Source of the DNA: Bradyrhizobium icense
Lineage (GTDB): Bacteria; Pseudomonadota; Alphaproteobacteria; Rhizobiales; Xanthobacteraceae
NCBI RefSeq assembly: GCF_001693385.1
Contig: NZ_CP016428.1
Coordinates: 4,340,001-4,404,000 of the forward strand
Length of the DNA stretch: 64,000 bases
Reading direction: 5' to 3'
Program-made: the position numbers and the translations under genes
Part shown: in pieces, positions 37,600-46,004 of the stretch
How the letters are laid out: each line of letters starts with the position of its first letter
Numbering within the stretch: position 1 is the stretch's first letter
Notes under the pieces: generated by a model
The model's input: only the letters and a program-made list of their open reading frames with translations
Database searches by the model: none
Told to the model about the DNA's origin: nothing

Positions 37600-38417
37600 G
37601 CCCTCCAGACACCGGTCGCGGCAGTTCGGCGGGCATAGTCGGAAAAGTCCCGTGCGGGACGCCCGAGCGCCTGCTCGACGCCGTGTGCGACAGCCGAATT
37701 GCGCCCGTCGAGCACGACGGTGAACAGGTCCAGCATCAGTTCGATCACGTCGTCGGGCATATGGGGCCGCATGCCGGCCGCAAAATCTTCCGCCGCGATC
37801 TGCCGGTATCGGACCGGGCGCCCGGCAGCATCGGCGATCTCGGCAACAGCCTGCGCGAACGTCAGCGCGCGCGGTCCCGTCACCTCGTAGATCTTGCCGG
37901 CATGGCGCCGATCGGTCAGCGCGGCGACTACGACTTCGGCAATGTCGTCGGCGTCGATGAACGGTTCGGGCACGGCGCCGGCCGGCAACGCGATTTCGCC
38001 GACGAGCACGCCTTCAAGCAGATATCCCTCGGAGAAATTCTGATCGAACCAGCTTGCGCGCACGATGGTCCATGGAACGCCGGATTGCCGCAGCGCCGCC
38101 TCCGCCCGCTGCGCGCCCGGCTCGCCGCGCCCCGACAGTAATACGACGCGCTCAAGCTCATTCTCGCGCGCCAGCCGGCCCACTTCCGCGATCGCATCAG
38201 CGGCACCTTCGACCGCAAGGTCCGGCTGGTAGGTGACATAGGCCATCGAGACGCCGGCAAACGCAGCCGGCCACCCCTCGGGCTTGGTCCAGTCGAACGG
38301 GACAGGGGTCGTGCGCGATACCGGCCGCGTTGCGATGCCGCGCGCCTGCAGCAGCGCATCGACGCGCGCGCCGGTCTTGCCCGCGCCGCCGACGATCAGG
38401 ATCGGGAGTTCTGCCAT
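37596..38417 (-). CDS. NmrA/atypical-SDR NAD(P)-binding protein
   Basis: A 273-residue NAD(P)H-binding protein of the NmrA-like group. It starts PILIVGGAGKTGARV (GxGxxG-type nucleotide loop), has VVLLSGRGE at the fourth strand and WTIVRASWFDQNFSE. Members act as redox sensors or as quinone/nitroreductase-like enzymes; which applies here is unknown. First gene of a two-gene operon with the DUF1772 protein, divergent from a TetR gene 102 bp away. This layout (NmrA, DUF1772, TetR) recurs in proteobacteria and suggests inducible response to a small xenobiotic. Confidence 0.88.
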   Translation of the reverse strand: MAELPILIVGGAGKTGARVDALLQARGIATRPVSRTTPVPFDWTKPEGWPAAFAGVSMAYVTYQPDLAVEGAADAIAEVGRLARENELERVVLLSGRGEPGAQRAEAALRQSGVPWTIVRASWFDQNFSEGYLLEGVLVGEIALPAGAVPEPFIDADDIAEVVVAALTDRRHAGKIYEVTGPRALTFAQAVAEIADAAGRPVRYRQIAAEDFAAGMRPHMPDDVIELMLDLFTVVLDGRNSAVAHGVEQALGRPARDFSDYARRTAATGVWRA

Positions 38418-38441
38418 GGATCAATCCTTTCGGAGCACAAC

Positions 38442-38485
38442 ACGAGAATGTCTCGTATTTGCTAAACCCGATAAACTCTCGTATT
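38442..38485. promoter_or_regulatory. Candidate TetR operator region
   Basis: Between the divergent NmrA and TetR starts there is a 15-bp palindrome ACGAGA-ATG-TCTCGT (38442-38456). The half-site TCTCGTATT occurs at 38451-38459 and again at 38477-38485, 26 bases apart. Position and symmetry fit autoregulation by the TetR protein. Confidence 0.5.
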
Positions 38486-38519
38486 AGTAACGTCAAGTCG
38501 CTTTTATGTGAGAGGACCG

Positions 38520-39173
38520 ATGGCAAGGCGGAAAGCCGGACAGAAGACGGCCGCAATAGCTGCGCCCGCGTTGGCGCGGCTGGTCCCGACCCAGCAGCGC
38601 AGCCGCGAGCGGTTCGAGAAAATCCTGGCATGCGCGGCAGAGCTGATGGCCGAGAAGGGCAGCGAAGCCTTCCGCATGAGCGACGTCGTCGAACGCGGCG
38701 GTGTGCCGTTCGGCTCGCTCTATCAATACTTTCCGGACAAGACGGCGATCATCGGCACACTCGCCGAGCGCTACAACGCGATCGGCCGCGATTGCGTCCG
38801 GCGCGACCTCGCCGTGGTCAAGACAGCCCGGGATCTGCATCCGGCCCTGTGCCGCGTGACCGACAGCTACTATCAGATGTTCATGGACGTGCCGCTCATG
38901 CGCGACATCTGGCAAGCGACACAGGCCGACCGGGCTCTGCAGAAGCTTGACGAGGAGGACGGCGTCTATCTCGCCGGGCTGCTCGGCGACGCACTAAGGC
39001 GGATCGCACCCGATGTATCAGCAACTGCGCTGGCCTCGTTTTCCCAACTGATGATGACGCTGATCGCGGCGACAGTCCGCCATGCCATCGCGCAGGACAC
39101 CAAGGAGGCCGTCCGCATCCTCACTTTGTTCAAGCGAATGCTGCCGAAGAATCTGGCGGCGCTGGAGACGTGA
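38520..39173 (+). CDS. TetR/AcrR-family transcriptional regulator
   Basis: A 217-residue repressor with a complete N-terminal helix-turn-helix: RERFEKILACAAELMAEKG, then MSDVVERGGVPFGSLYQYFPDK. The C-terminal domain is the ligand-binding part, with the helices of TetR C-terminal family proteins. I chose the ATG at 38520 because GAGAGGA lies just before it; a GTG four codons upstream is also open. It diverges from the NmrA-DUF1772 operon and probably represses it and itself through the palindrome between them. Confidence 0.92.
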   Translation: MARRKAGQKTAAIAAPALARLVPTQQRSRERFEKILACAAELMAEKGSEAFRMSDVVERGGVPFGSLYQYFPDKTAIIGTLAERYNAIGRDCVRRDLAVVKTARDLHPALCRVTDSYYQMFMDVPLMRDIWQATQADRALQKLDEEDGVYLAGLLGDALRRIAPDVSATALASFSQLMMTLIAATVRHAIAQDTKEAVRILTLFKRMLPKNLAALET

Positions 39174-39205
39174 GACGTCGGCGCGGGGACGCCGTGTGCC
39201 GCCCC

Positions 39206-39463
39206 CTACCGCTCGAACACGGCAGCGCAGGCCGCGCTTAGGCTCGCCTTCTGCCGGCGCAGGCAGGCGGTGATGGCGCGCGCGTTCGGGATCTCGCCGG
39301 CACAGAGCCGGTAGACGTCGGGCGTGCAGGCCCTTCGCTGTTCGGGCGTGCCTTGTTGAGCGTGGGCCGAACCGCTCGCCATCAGCGTGAGCAGGAAACC
39401 GAGCGTCGAAGCCCGGCGGGAGCGACGGAGCAGTGCCGCACTTCGCGCAAACCTCGCCTTCAT
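39206..39463 (-). CDS. Small periplasmic cysteine-rich-repeat protein
   Basis: An 85-residue exported protein. An N-terminal signal peptide is clear (basic MKARFARS..., hydrophobic TLGFLLTLMASG, cleaved after SAHA). The mature part has one unit with spacing C-x8-C-x13-C-x11-C (CTPDVYRLC, ACLRRQ, ACAAVFER). This resembles single cysteine-rich repeats of the GLG1 type that occur in bacterial periplasmic proteins. Four cysteines could form two disulfides. Converges with the TetR gene (32 bp apart). Function unknown. Confidence 0.75.
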   Translation of the reverse strand: MKARFARSAALLRRSRRASTLGFLLTLMASGSAHAQQGTPEQRRACTPDVYRLCAGEIPNARAITACLRRQKASLSAACAAVFER

Positions 39464-39715
39464 GACCGCATCTCCCGGATCTTGCCCGCCTTGACAAGGC
39501 AGGCGTCACCTAGCCGGATACGCGAACCAATTTTTGCAGAATGTGATTTCTCTCACACGTCCCGCGCGGGTGCGGGCCTAGCGTTCGCGCGAGGAACTCA
39601 ACACTTTAGTAACCAGCTTTGCCGCAGGGGCCGAATCGGTAAAATTCGAGCGATCCGTTCAATCCGACAACAAAATACATTTGAGATCATCGCCTCTGGA
39701 ACCCCGGAGAGCGCG

Positions 39716-39895
39716 ATGAGCGAAGTTGAATACGATTTGCTGCTGGAAACCGTGCAGACGGCCATTGCGCCAGCCCCGGAGGATGATTTCGTGGTCCAGA
39801 CCCAGCGCTTTTCTCCGTTGCCGCGCGCCGCCAACGACAACCAGGGCCCTTGGCCGCTGGTTCCGTTTCCTGAGGGCTGGCACGCCGCCTGCTGA
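39716..39895 (+). CDS. Small hypothetical protein
   Basis: A 59-residue frame starting MSEVEYDLLLETVQ with GGAGAG eight bases before the ATG. The C-terminal motif RAANDNQGPWPLVPFPEGWHA has a polar, aromatic, proline-rich style seen in short rhizobial proteins; I do not recognise a named family. The frame is open far upstream (to 39353) but that part reads as non-coding and crosses the opposite-strand small gene. It lies 56 bases from tRNA-Cys. Confidence 0.5.
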   Translation: MSEVEYDLLLETVQTAIAPAPEDDFVVQTQRFSPLPRAANDNQGPWPLVPFPEGWHAAC

Positions 39896-39951
39896 TCGCA
39901 GCCGGCTTGCTGCGGCCTCTTATAGTCGGTCTAAGTCGTTGATTATATGGA

Positions 39952-40025
39952 TGGAGGCCACGACCAGAATTGAACTGGTGTACACGGTTTTGCAGACCGT
40001 TGCGTAACCACTCCGCCACGTGGCC
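39952..40025 (-). tRNA. tRNA-Cys (GCA anticodon)
   Basis: A 74-base cloverleaf on the minus strand with encoded CCA. Acceptor arms GGCCACG and CGTGGCC pair perfectly, the D arm is GGCGGAGTGGTTACGC, the anticodon loop CTGCAAA gives anticodon GCA, and the T arm is CCAGTTCAATTCTGG. Discriminator base T. Confidence 0.95.
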
Positions 40026-40170
40026 CCTTGAGCGGCGTTTAATATAGAGTGTCAGGCACTTAGGCAACCACCCTCGCCCGCTCTCTTGCAACTTCTGAAA
40101 CTGAGCCCCAGTGTCCTAGGTTGATTTGGGGAGCGTCCTATTTGCCTAACATCTCTGGTGGGAACGGCAC

Positions 40171-40347
40171 ATGAGCGCACTCACCACGCTAGCCATCTAC
40201 CTCGGACCCTTCATCGTGCTCGGGATCGCTACGAAGCTTCTAATGAAGCGAAGGGCGGTTGATCTCGGCGACGTTCAATCGGAAGCGGGCTCGAACCGGA
40301 GACCGCGCAAGGTGTTCCTCCTCGGAGCATGGCGGACTGAAGATTAA
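40171..40347 (+). CDS. Small single-pass membrane protein
   Basis: A 58-residue frame, ATG at 40171 to TAA at 40345-40347. Residues 4-24 form one membrane segment (LTTLAIYLGPFIVLGIATKL), followed by the basic LMKRRAVD and a polar tail ending VFLLGAWRTED. By the positive-inside rule the C-terminus is cytoplasmic. The ribosome-binding site is weak (GGGAAC). It converges with the membrane/SANT-like gene, leaving 7 bp between stops. No known family. Confidence 0.5.
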   Translation: MSALTTLAIYLGPFIVLGIATKLLMKRRAVDLGDVQSEAGSNRRPRKVFLLGAWRTED

Positions 40348-40354
40348 GACCGCC

Positions 40355-41035
40355 TCAGTCGGCGGACGTATCGCCGAGACGATTGTTCCGAAGACCGAGT
40401 TTGGCGGTCCTTGCGCGGATGCCCCCTACCGTCCGCTTCATTTCCAGTGCGATGGCCCTTGGGGGCTTGCCGCCGCCGATCAGCGAGCGCAGCAGTGCAT
40501 CGTCTTCCGCTGTCCATTCGGCGCCGCTCAGTTGAAAGCGCTCTTCGCGGACCGTTTCCTTGGTTGGCGGTGCAAACCTCGCCCAGCCCAACGTCTCATG
40601 GAAAATGACGACAAAGGCGATCCAGAGAACGATAGCCCGCCCCTCGGACAAGGCGGCCGACTTGAGATGTTCCGCGCTGAACGTCGCGGGCAGCAAAGCG
40701 TCCAGCGCAGGCCAGATGTATAAAGCGATTGAATTGACGAAATAGACGTACAGCGACACGAAGGGGCCGGAGATGACGGCTCCCATGGCCGCGATCAGCC
40801 AAAGCGGCAGGCTTCGCCCGGCTGTTTTGCTCACCAATTGCGTGGCAAGGCCGGTCAGGCACCAGGGCACAATAGCGAGCGAGAGAACATAAAGCGTTGC
40901 CCCGGCGCCTCCCATGATGGCCGCATACGGTCCGAGAACGACCGAAAGCATCGCCAGCACGATCGGAACGCCGCCGAAGAAAGTGAGATCGATCCAGGCC
41001 TGTTTGGACAGGCGCCGATGCGCCGCAAGTTCCAT
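40355..41035 (-). CDS. Membrane protein with a Myb/SANT-like C-terminal helix domain
   Basis: A 226-residue protein from the ATG at 41035 (MELAAHRRLSKQAW). Four hydrophobic segments lie at about 16-36, 40-62, 74-98 and 145-162. The C-terminal 45 residues (WTAEDDALLRSLIGGG, then PRAIALEMKRTVGGIRAR) have the three-helix pattern of small Myb/SANT or sigma-like modules often found in Bradyrhizobium proteins, where the last helix contacts DNA. A membrane anchor carrying such a domain on the cytoplasmic side is unusual. The frame is open to 41257, but without supporting features. Function unknown. Confidence 0.65.
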   Translation of the reverse strand: MELAAHRRLSKQAWIDLTFFGGVPIVLAMLSVVLGPYAAIMGGAGATLYVLSLAIVPWCLTGLATQLVSKTAGRSLPLWLIAAMGAVISGPFVSLYVYFVNSIALYIWPALDALLPATFSAEHLKSAALSEGRAIVLWIAFVVIFHETLGWARFAPPTKETVREERFQLSGAEWTAEDDALLRSLIGGGKPPRAIALEMKRTVGGIRARTAKLGLRNNRLGDTSAD

Positions 41036-41329
41036 CACGTTGCTCCACGTGCATCCGGTCCGTCTGTCATAGTGCGGGCGCAAGAATGCAGCAACATCGC
41101 GACAGCACAACGCCAACGCCTGTCTTCGACTGGAGACCAGCGCCGGCCGTTCAATTGCAGTATTTGGGGCCCAAATTCCGTAAGCATCGAGGGCGCTCAC
41201 CGGCCGAAGATCTCTTCGGCCAGAGGTGAACTGCTTACGTGAATGCCCGGTGCGCACCTTACAATAGCATGCTGATGGCCACGACGACGAACGGCGCAGC
41301 CACCAGCAGGACCGGCCAAAGCCGGAACA

Positions 41330-41809
41330 TCAGGCGGCGAGACTATTACCTGCTGCAATTTTCTTTTTGAGCGTCTCGCAGACGGTGCGGACTTCGGACG
41401 TCATCAAGGAACAATCCTCGATCTGCAGGAAGTAGCGCTTTCCTTCTTCGCGATAATTCGCCGCCAATTCCTTGATCTCGGACACCATGGCGTGAACGCC
41501 AGCAACCATCGCCTCACATCTTTTGGCGGCGTCGGACAGTTCCGCACCGAGCGCTTCAATCTCTTTCACCGCCGCGTCGTATTCGCGGACCACAGCCTCG
41601 GCTGAGAGTTTGCCGACCTGATTGACCCCTTCCTTGTGCTCGACATAGTCGGGCATCGGGCCTTTGGGTAACGGGTGATCGTCGCTGTGGGGTCTCTCCC
41701 GAACGATGGGCGCTTGTCGGGCGTTGTGGATGAGGTGGCCGATTTCCCCTTCGATTTCATTAGCGTCAAGCAATGGAGAGCGAGTGAGGATTTCAGTGCT
41801 TAAAGACAT
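41330..41809 (-). CDS. Coiled-coil hypothetical protein
   Basis: A 159-residue soluble protein. Residues about 65-150 form long amphipathic helices with heptad character (AVVREYDAAVKEIEALGAEL, VHAMVSEIKELAANYREEG), predicted coiled coil. The N-terminal 60 residues are polar and probably disordered (HSDDHPLPKGPMPDYVEH). No transmembrane segment or signal. I recall similar uncharacterised proteins in Bradyrhizobium but know no function. It stands alone, 294 bp from the neighbouring membrane-protein gene. Confidence 0.65.
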   Translation of the reverse strand: MSLSTEILTRSPLLDANEIEGEIGHLIHNARQAPIVRERPHSDDHPLPKGPMPDYVEHKEGVNQVGKLSAEAVVREYDAAVKEIEALGAELSDAAKRCEAMVAGVHAMVSEIKELAANYREEGKRYFLQIEDCSLMTSEVRTVCETLKKKIAAGNSLAA

Positions 41810-42131
41810 CGACTTTGCTCCAAATTGTTACGCGGAGAGCAAAGAATTTAGCACCGTCAACAGGGATGTCATCATTGTCCACAGACCGCTATGTCTTCTT
41901 GCAGACATTGGAACCGACATGTTGGTATCATGATCATGACGGATTATCGGGCAACGCTGCACAATTTGAGGTTCACCGATCTCGTCGACGCAGCCCTTGT
42001 TTGAGAGCTGGGCGTCGCGAAGGATGCAGGCCACAGACGGGACCCTCATGGTTGGCGAAGCCTCATCGGGCCGCGCTACGCAGAACCCGTTGGCGCTCCT
42101 CGCCATGAGGGGCTTATGACGCGCAGTAGGA
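41810..42131. other. 322-bp intergenic region
   Basis: No convincing gene. A minus-strand frame covers most of it (41828-42232), but it extends into the DTW gene and has no ribosome-binding site. A 9-bp inverted repeat CCCTCATGG / CCATGAGGG (42043-42051 and 42103-42111) brackets 51 bases shortly after the DTW stop and could belong to a terminator or a repeat element. Confidence 0.3.
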
Positions 42132-42863
42132 TTAGACGCGCTTGCGACGGCGGTAGTCCCGCTTCTTCGGCTTCGGGGCGAGTTCCGGCATTTCTGCCTG
42201 CACTTGCCGATATCGCACCAGCATGCGTTCAAAGCTGGCGTTGAGCGCCTCTGCGATCTCGGGCCGCTTCTCGAGCCCGGCCAGCAGCAGGCCTGCGGCC
42301 TCGATGGTGGAGAGGCCGTCGCGTCGCGGCTCCTTGCGGAGCTTGCCGTAACGCGAGGGGCGTTTCGGCCCCAGAATGACCCGCTGGCATTTCAGCATCC
42401 ACGCGTTGCGCCACCATAGCGCCTTGGCCTGGCTCCAGGTGCCGTCCAGCAGCACGACGCCTTCAATGTCGGAGAGGATGGCGCGCTGGTGCGGCTCGAC
42501 CTCACCCTTGCGGTTGATCGCCACGATCTCGGCATCGGTATCGAGATCGGCGACCTTGGCAGAACCGAGATAAAGCACCGCCCAGCGCGAGGGATCGTCG
42601 ACCTTCCGTCCCAGCGCCTTGGAGAGGCTCGGCCAGGACAGGCCGATTTTGACTGTCGCGTCCTTGAAATGCATCGCGGTCAGCCGCGCGGTGCCGAGCG
42701 CCCTGTCCTGCTCCTGCGGATGCTGCAGGATAAGGACCGAGATTTTGCTCTCGATGGGCGTGACGCTGTCGCAGATGCAAAGCGGCAGCGGCTTGCCGCA
42801 ACGCGGACAGTCCGGAACGGCCTCCACCGCCGCTCCGGCCTGAGGATTGGATTGATCTGACAT
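42132..42863 (-). CDS. DTW-domain tRNA aminocarboxypropyltransferase (TapT-like)
   Basis: A 243-residue DTW-domain protein. This family transfers the 3-amino-3-carboxypropyl group of SAM to uridine in tRNA (acp3U). The zinc-binding cysteines are CPRCGKPLPLCIC near residue 18, and the family signature is LDGTWSQAKALWW near residue 140. The C-terminus is strongly basic (PKPKKRDYRRRKR). Start at 42863 (MSDQSN) is chosen over 42899, which overlaps the end of the upstream pump gene region. It begins 36 bases after the second RND pump gene stops, so it is likely read from the same transcript. Confidence 0.88.
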   Translation of the reverse strand: MSDQSNPQAGAAVEAVPDCPRCGKPLPLCICDSVTPIESKISVLILQHPQEQDRALGTARLTAMHFKDATVKIGLSWPSLSKALGRKVDDPSRWAVLYLGSAKVADLDTDAEIVAINRKGEVEPHQRAILSDIEGVVLLDGTWSQAKALWWRNAWMLKCQRVILGPKRPSRYGKLRKEPRRDGLSTIEAAGLLLAGLEKRPEIAEALNASFERMLVRYRQVQAEMPELAPKPKKRDYRRRKRV

Positions 42864-42899
42864 CCGCCCGCTATACGCTTTCCGCAGCCGGTAATCCAA

Positions 42900-45800
42900 C
42901 TATTCGGCGGGCGCGGCGATGGCGGCCGGCTGGGATCGCTGCCGCAGCCGGTCGATCAGGAGATAGATCACCGGCGTGGTGTACAGCGTCAGGATCTGCG
43001 ACACGAACAGTCCGCCGATGATGGTGATGCCGAGCGGCCGGCGCAGCTCGGTGCCGGGGCCGGTGGCGATGACCAGCGGAATGCCGGCGAACAGGGCCGC
43101 CATCGTCGTCATCAGGATCGGCCGGAAGCGGGCGCGGCACGCCTCGAAGATTGCGTCCGCCGACGACAGGCCGCGGTTGCGTTCGGCGTCGAGGGCGAAA
43201 TCCACCATCATGATGCCGTTCTTCTTGACGATGCCGATCAAGAGGATGATGCCGACGAAGGCAATCACCGTGAGCGGCGTATTCGTCACCTGCAGCGCGA
43301 GCAGCGCACCGAGCCCTGCGGACGGCAAGGTCGAGATGATCGTGAGCGGATGCGCCAGGCTCTCATAGAGTACGCCGAGCACGATATACATTGCGACCAG
43401 AGCACCTAGAATCAGAAGCGGCTGCCGCGCGCTGGTCCTGTTGAAATCACCGGCATTGCCGTCGAAACTGCCGCGGATGCCTTCCGGCATATGCAGTTCC
43501 TCGACCGCGCGCTGGATATTGGAGGTCGCGACTTCCAGCGGCACGTCGGGCAGGAGATTGAACGAGACCGTCGTCGAAGGAAACGATTGCGAGTGGTACA
43601 CCGCAAGCGGCGACAGGCCGCGCTGGTAGCGGACCACGGCCGATAGCGGCACCTGGGCGTCATTGGCGCCGGCCACATAAATCCGCTCCAAATTGGAAGG
43701 ATCGCTCTGGAATTTCGGATCGATCTCCAGCACCACCATGTACTGGTTGCGCTGGGTATAGATGATCGAAATCTGGCGCTGCGCGAACGCGTTGTTCAGG
43801 GCGTTATCGATATCCTGGACGCGAACGCCGAGGCTCGAGGCGGTCTTGCGGTCGATCACCAGCGACAATTGCAGCCCGCCGGGGTCGCGGTCGCTGGAGA
43901 TGTCGGTGATGCCCTCCACCGTCTCCATGCGCTTGGCAACCAGCGGAGCCCACTTCTGCAGGAGCTCGAGGTTCGTGCTCGACAGCGTATACTGGTAATC
44001 GGAATCGCTCTGGCGGCCGCCGGTGCGGATGTCCTGTGCGGCGAACATGAAGAGGCGGATGCCGGCCACGCGGTAGAGATTGCGCCGCAGACGGTCGATC
44101 ACCTGCGCCGTCGACATGCCCGCCCGCTCCTCGGGCGGCTTTAAGCTGATGAACATCGTGCCGCGATTGGAACCGCCGCCGCCCGGCCCGGCGATGCCGC
44201 CGAGCGAGGAGCCGACGCCGGCGACCGCCGGATCGGCCATCACGATATCGGCCAGTTGCTGCTGCAGTCCGAGCATCGCCTGGAACGAGGTGTCCGGCGA
44301 AGCACGCGTCGAGCCGATCACAAAGCCGCTGTCGTCGGTCGGGAAGTAGCCTTTCGGCGTCTTGATATAGAGCACCACCGTCAGCGCGATCGTGGCAAAG
44401 AACACGAGCAGGGTCAGGAACGGAAAGCCGAGCACCGCCCGCAGCGTCCAGGTGTAGAAGGAAACGATGCGCGACAGCGTGCCCTCGACCAGGCGGTCGA
44501 ACCAGGTCGCACGATCGGACGTTGCTTCCTTGATGTAGTGCGCGCAGATCATCGGCGTGATCGTGAGCGACACCACGGTCGACACCACGATGGCAAAGGT
44601 CAGCGTCAGCGAGAACTCGCGCAGCAAGCGGCCGACGATGCCGTCCATGAAGATCAGCGGCGTGAAGGCTGCTATCAAGGACAGGCTGATCGACAGCACG
44701 GTAAAGCCGATCTGCTTGGCGCCTTCCAGCGCCGCGGGATACGGCGCCATGCCATGTTCGAGGTTGCGGTACATGTTCTCGATCATGACGATGGCGTCGT
44801 CGACCACGAAGCCGACGGAAATCGCCAGCGCCATCAGCGACAGATTGTCGATCGAGAAACCGGCGAGCCACATCCCGGCGCAGGTGCCGGCCAGCGCCAG
44901 CGGCACCGACACGCCGGCCGCGATCGTCGGCGTCAACCGCCGCAGGAACGCGAACACCACCACCATGACGAGAAATACCGTCGCCAGCAGCGTGTACTGC
45001 ATGTCGAGCACGCTGGCGCGGATGGTTCCGGTGCGGTCGACGAGGGTCGAAATTTCCACGCCGCCGGGCAGCCACTGCTTCAGCTCCGGCAGCAGCGCCC
45101 TCACCCGATCGACAGTATCGATCACGTTGGCATCGCCCTGCTTGGTGATCTGGATCAGGACCGCCGGCTGCTTGTTGAACCAGGCGATCGAGCGGCTGTT
45201 GCGGACGGAGTCCTCGACCTCGGCGACGTCGGCCAGGCGGACGAAATTGCCCGCCGAGCTCTTGATGATGATGTCGCGGAATTCGGCCGCGGTCCGCATC
45301 TGCTTGTTGGTCGAGATCGTCTCGCTCTGGCGGCCGCCGTTGAAAATGCCGACGGGCCCCAGCGGATTGGCATTGATGATGGCGAGCCGCACGTCGTCGG
45401 TCGCGATATCAGCATTCGACAGCGCCACCGGATTGAGCGCAATCCGCACCGCGGGTTGATCGGCGCCGGAGACGAAGACCTCGCCGACGCCCGGTACCTG
45501 CGAGATGCGCTGGGCGATCACGGTGTCGGCGACGTCGTACATTGCGCTCGTCGTCAGCGTCTTCGACGTCAGCGCCAGCACGAACACCGGCGCGGCTGCG
45601 GGATTGGCCTTGCGGAAGCGCGGCAATGACGGCAGGTCGGTCGGCAGATCCGCCAGCGAGGCGTTGATCGCGGCCTGCACGTCGCGCGCAGCGCGGTCGA
45701 TGTTGCGGCCGATCGAGAACTGCAATTGGATACTGGTGGTGCCGAGCGAACTGGTCGAGGTGATCCGGTCAAGGCCCGCAATCTGGCCGAGCCGGCGTTC

Positions 45801-46004
45801 CAGCGGCGCAGCAACTGTCGAGGCCATCACGGAAGGATCGGCGCCGGGACGGGTGGCGGACACCCGGATCATCGGGAAGTCGACATTGGGCACCGACGAG
45901 ACCGGCAGAAAGACATAGGCGACGATGCCGACCAGAAAGAGCCCGATCGCCAGCAGTGTGGTGCCAACCGGCCGGCGAATGAAGGGCTCCGAGATCGATG
46001 CCAT
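42900..46004 (-). CDS. mdtC: RND efflux pump inner-membrane subunit (MdtC-like)
   Basis: Proton-driven inner-membrane pump of the hydrophobe/amphiphile efflux family, 1034 residues with the usual 12 membrane segments and two large periplasmic loops. The N-terminus is FIRRPVGTTLLAIGLFLVG and the TM4 proton-relay pair is in GFVVDDAIVMIEN; the end of TM11 gives TTMAALFAGIPLVIATGPG. It directly abuts the stop of the first pump gene with no gap. Two different RND pump subunits in one operon match the MdtB/MdtC heteromultimer arrangement. Confidence 0.94.
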   Translation of the reverse strand: MASISEPFIRRPVGTTLLAIGLFLVGIVAYVFLPVSSVPNVDFPMIRVSATRPGADPSVMASTVAAPLERRLGQIAGLDRITSTSSLGTTSIQLQFSIGRNIDRAARDVQAAINASLADLPTDLPSLPRFRKANPAAAPVFVLALTSKTLTTSAMYDVADTVIAQRISQVPGVGEVFVSGADQPAVRIALNPVALSNADIATDDVRLAIINANPLGPVGIFNGGRQSETISTNKQMRTAAEFRDIIIKSSAGNFVRLADVAEVEDSVRNSRSIAWFNKQPAVLIQITKQGDANVIDTVDRVRALLPELKQWLPGGVEISTLVDRTGTIRASVLDMQYTLLATVFLVMVVVFAFLRRLTPTIAAGVSVPLALAGTCAGMWLAGFSIDNLSLMALAISVGFVVDDAIVMIENMYRNLEHGMAPYPAALEGAKQIGFTVLSISLSLIAAFTPLIFMDGIVGRLLREFSLTLTFAIVVSTVVSLTITPMICAHYIKEATSDRATWFDRLVEGTLSRIVSFYTWTLRAVLGFPFLTLLVFFATIALTVVLYIKTPKGYFPTDDSGFVIGSTRASPDTSFQAMLGLQQQLADIVMADPAVAGVGSSLGGIAGPGGGGSNRGTMFISLKPPEERAGMSTAQVIDRLRRNLYRVAGIRLFMFAAQDIRTGGRQSDSDYQYTLSSTNLELLQKWAPLVAKRMETVEGITDISSDRDPGGLQLSLVIDRKTASSLGVRVQDIDNALNNAFAQRQISIIYTQRNQYMVVLEIDPKFQSDPSNLERIYVAGANDAQVPLSAVVRYQRGLSPLAVYHSQSFPSTTVSFNLLPDVPLEVATSNIQRAVEELHMPEGIRGSFDGNAGDFNRTSARQPLLILGALVAMYIVLGVLYESLAHPLTIISTLPSAGLGALLALQVTNTPLTVIAFVGIILLIGIVKKNGIMMVDFALDAERNRGLSSADAIFEACRARFRPILMTTMAALFAGIPLVIATGPGTELRRPLGITIIGGLFVSQILTLYTTPVIYLLIDRLRQRSQPAAIAAPAE

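Noticed and set aside
41828..42232. 134-codon minus-strand frame after the DTW gene
   Set aside because: Overlaps the DTW gene, lacks a ribosome-binding site and has no recognisable domain.
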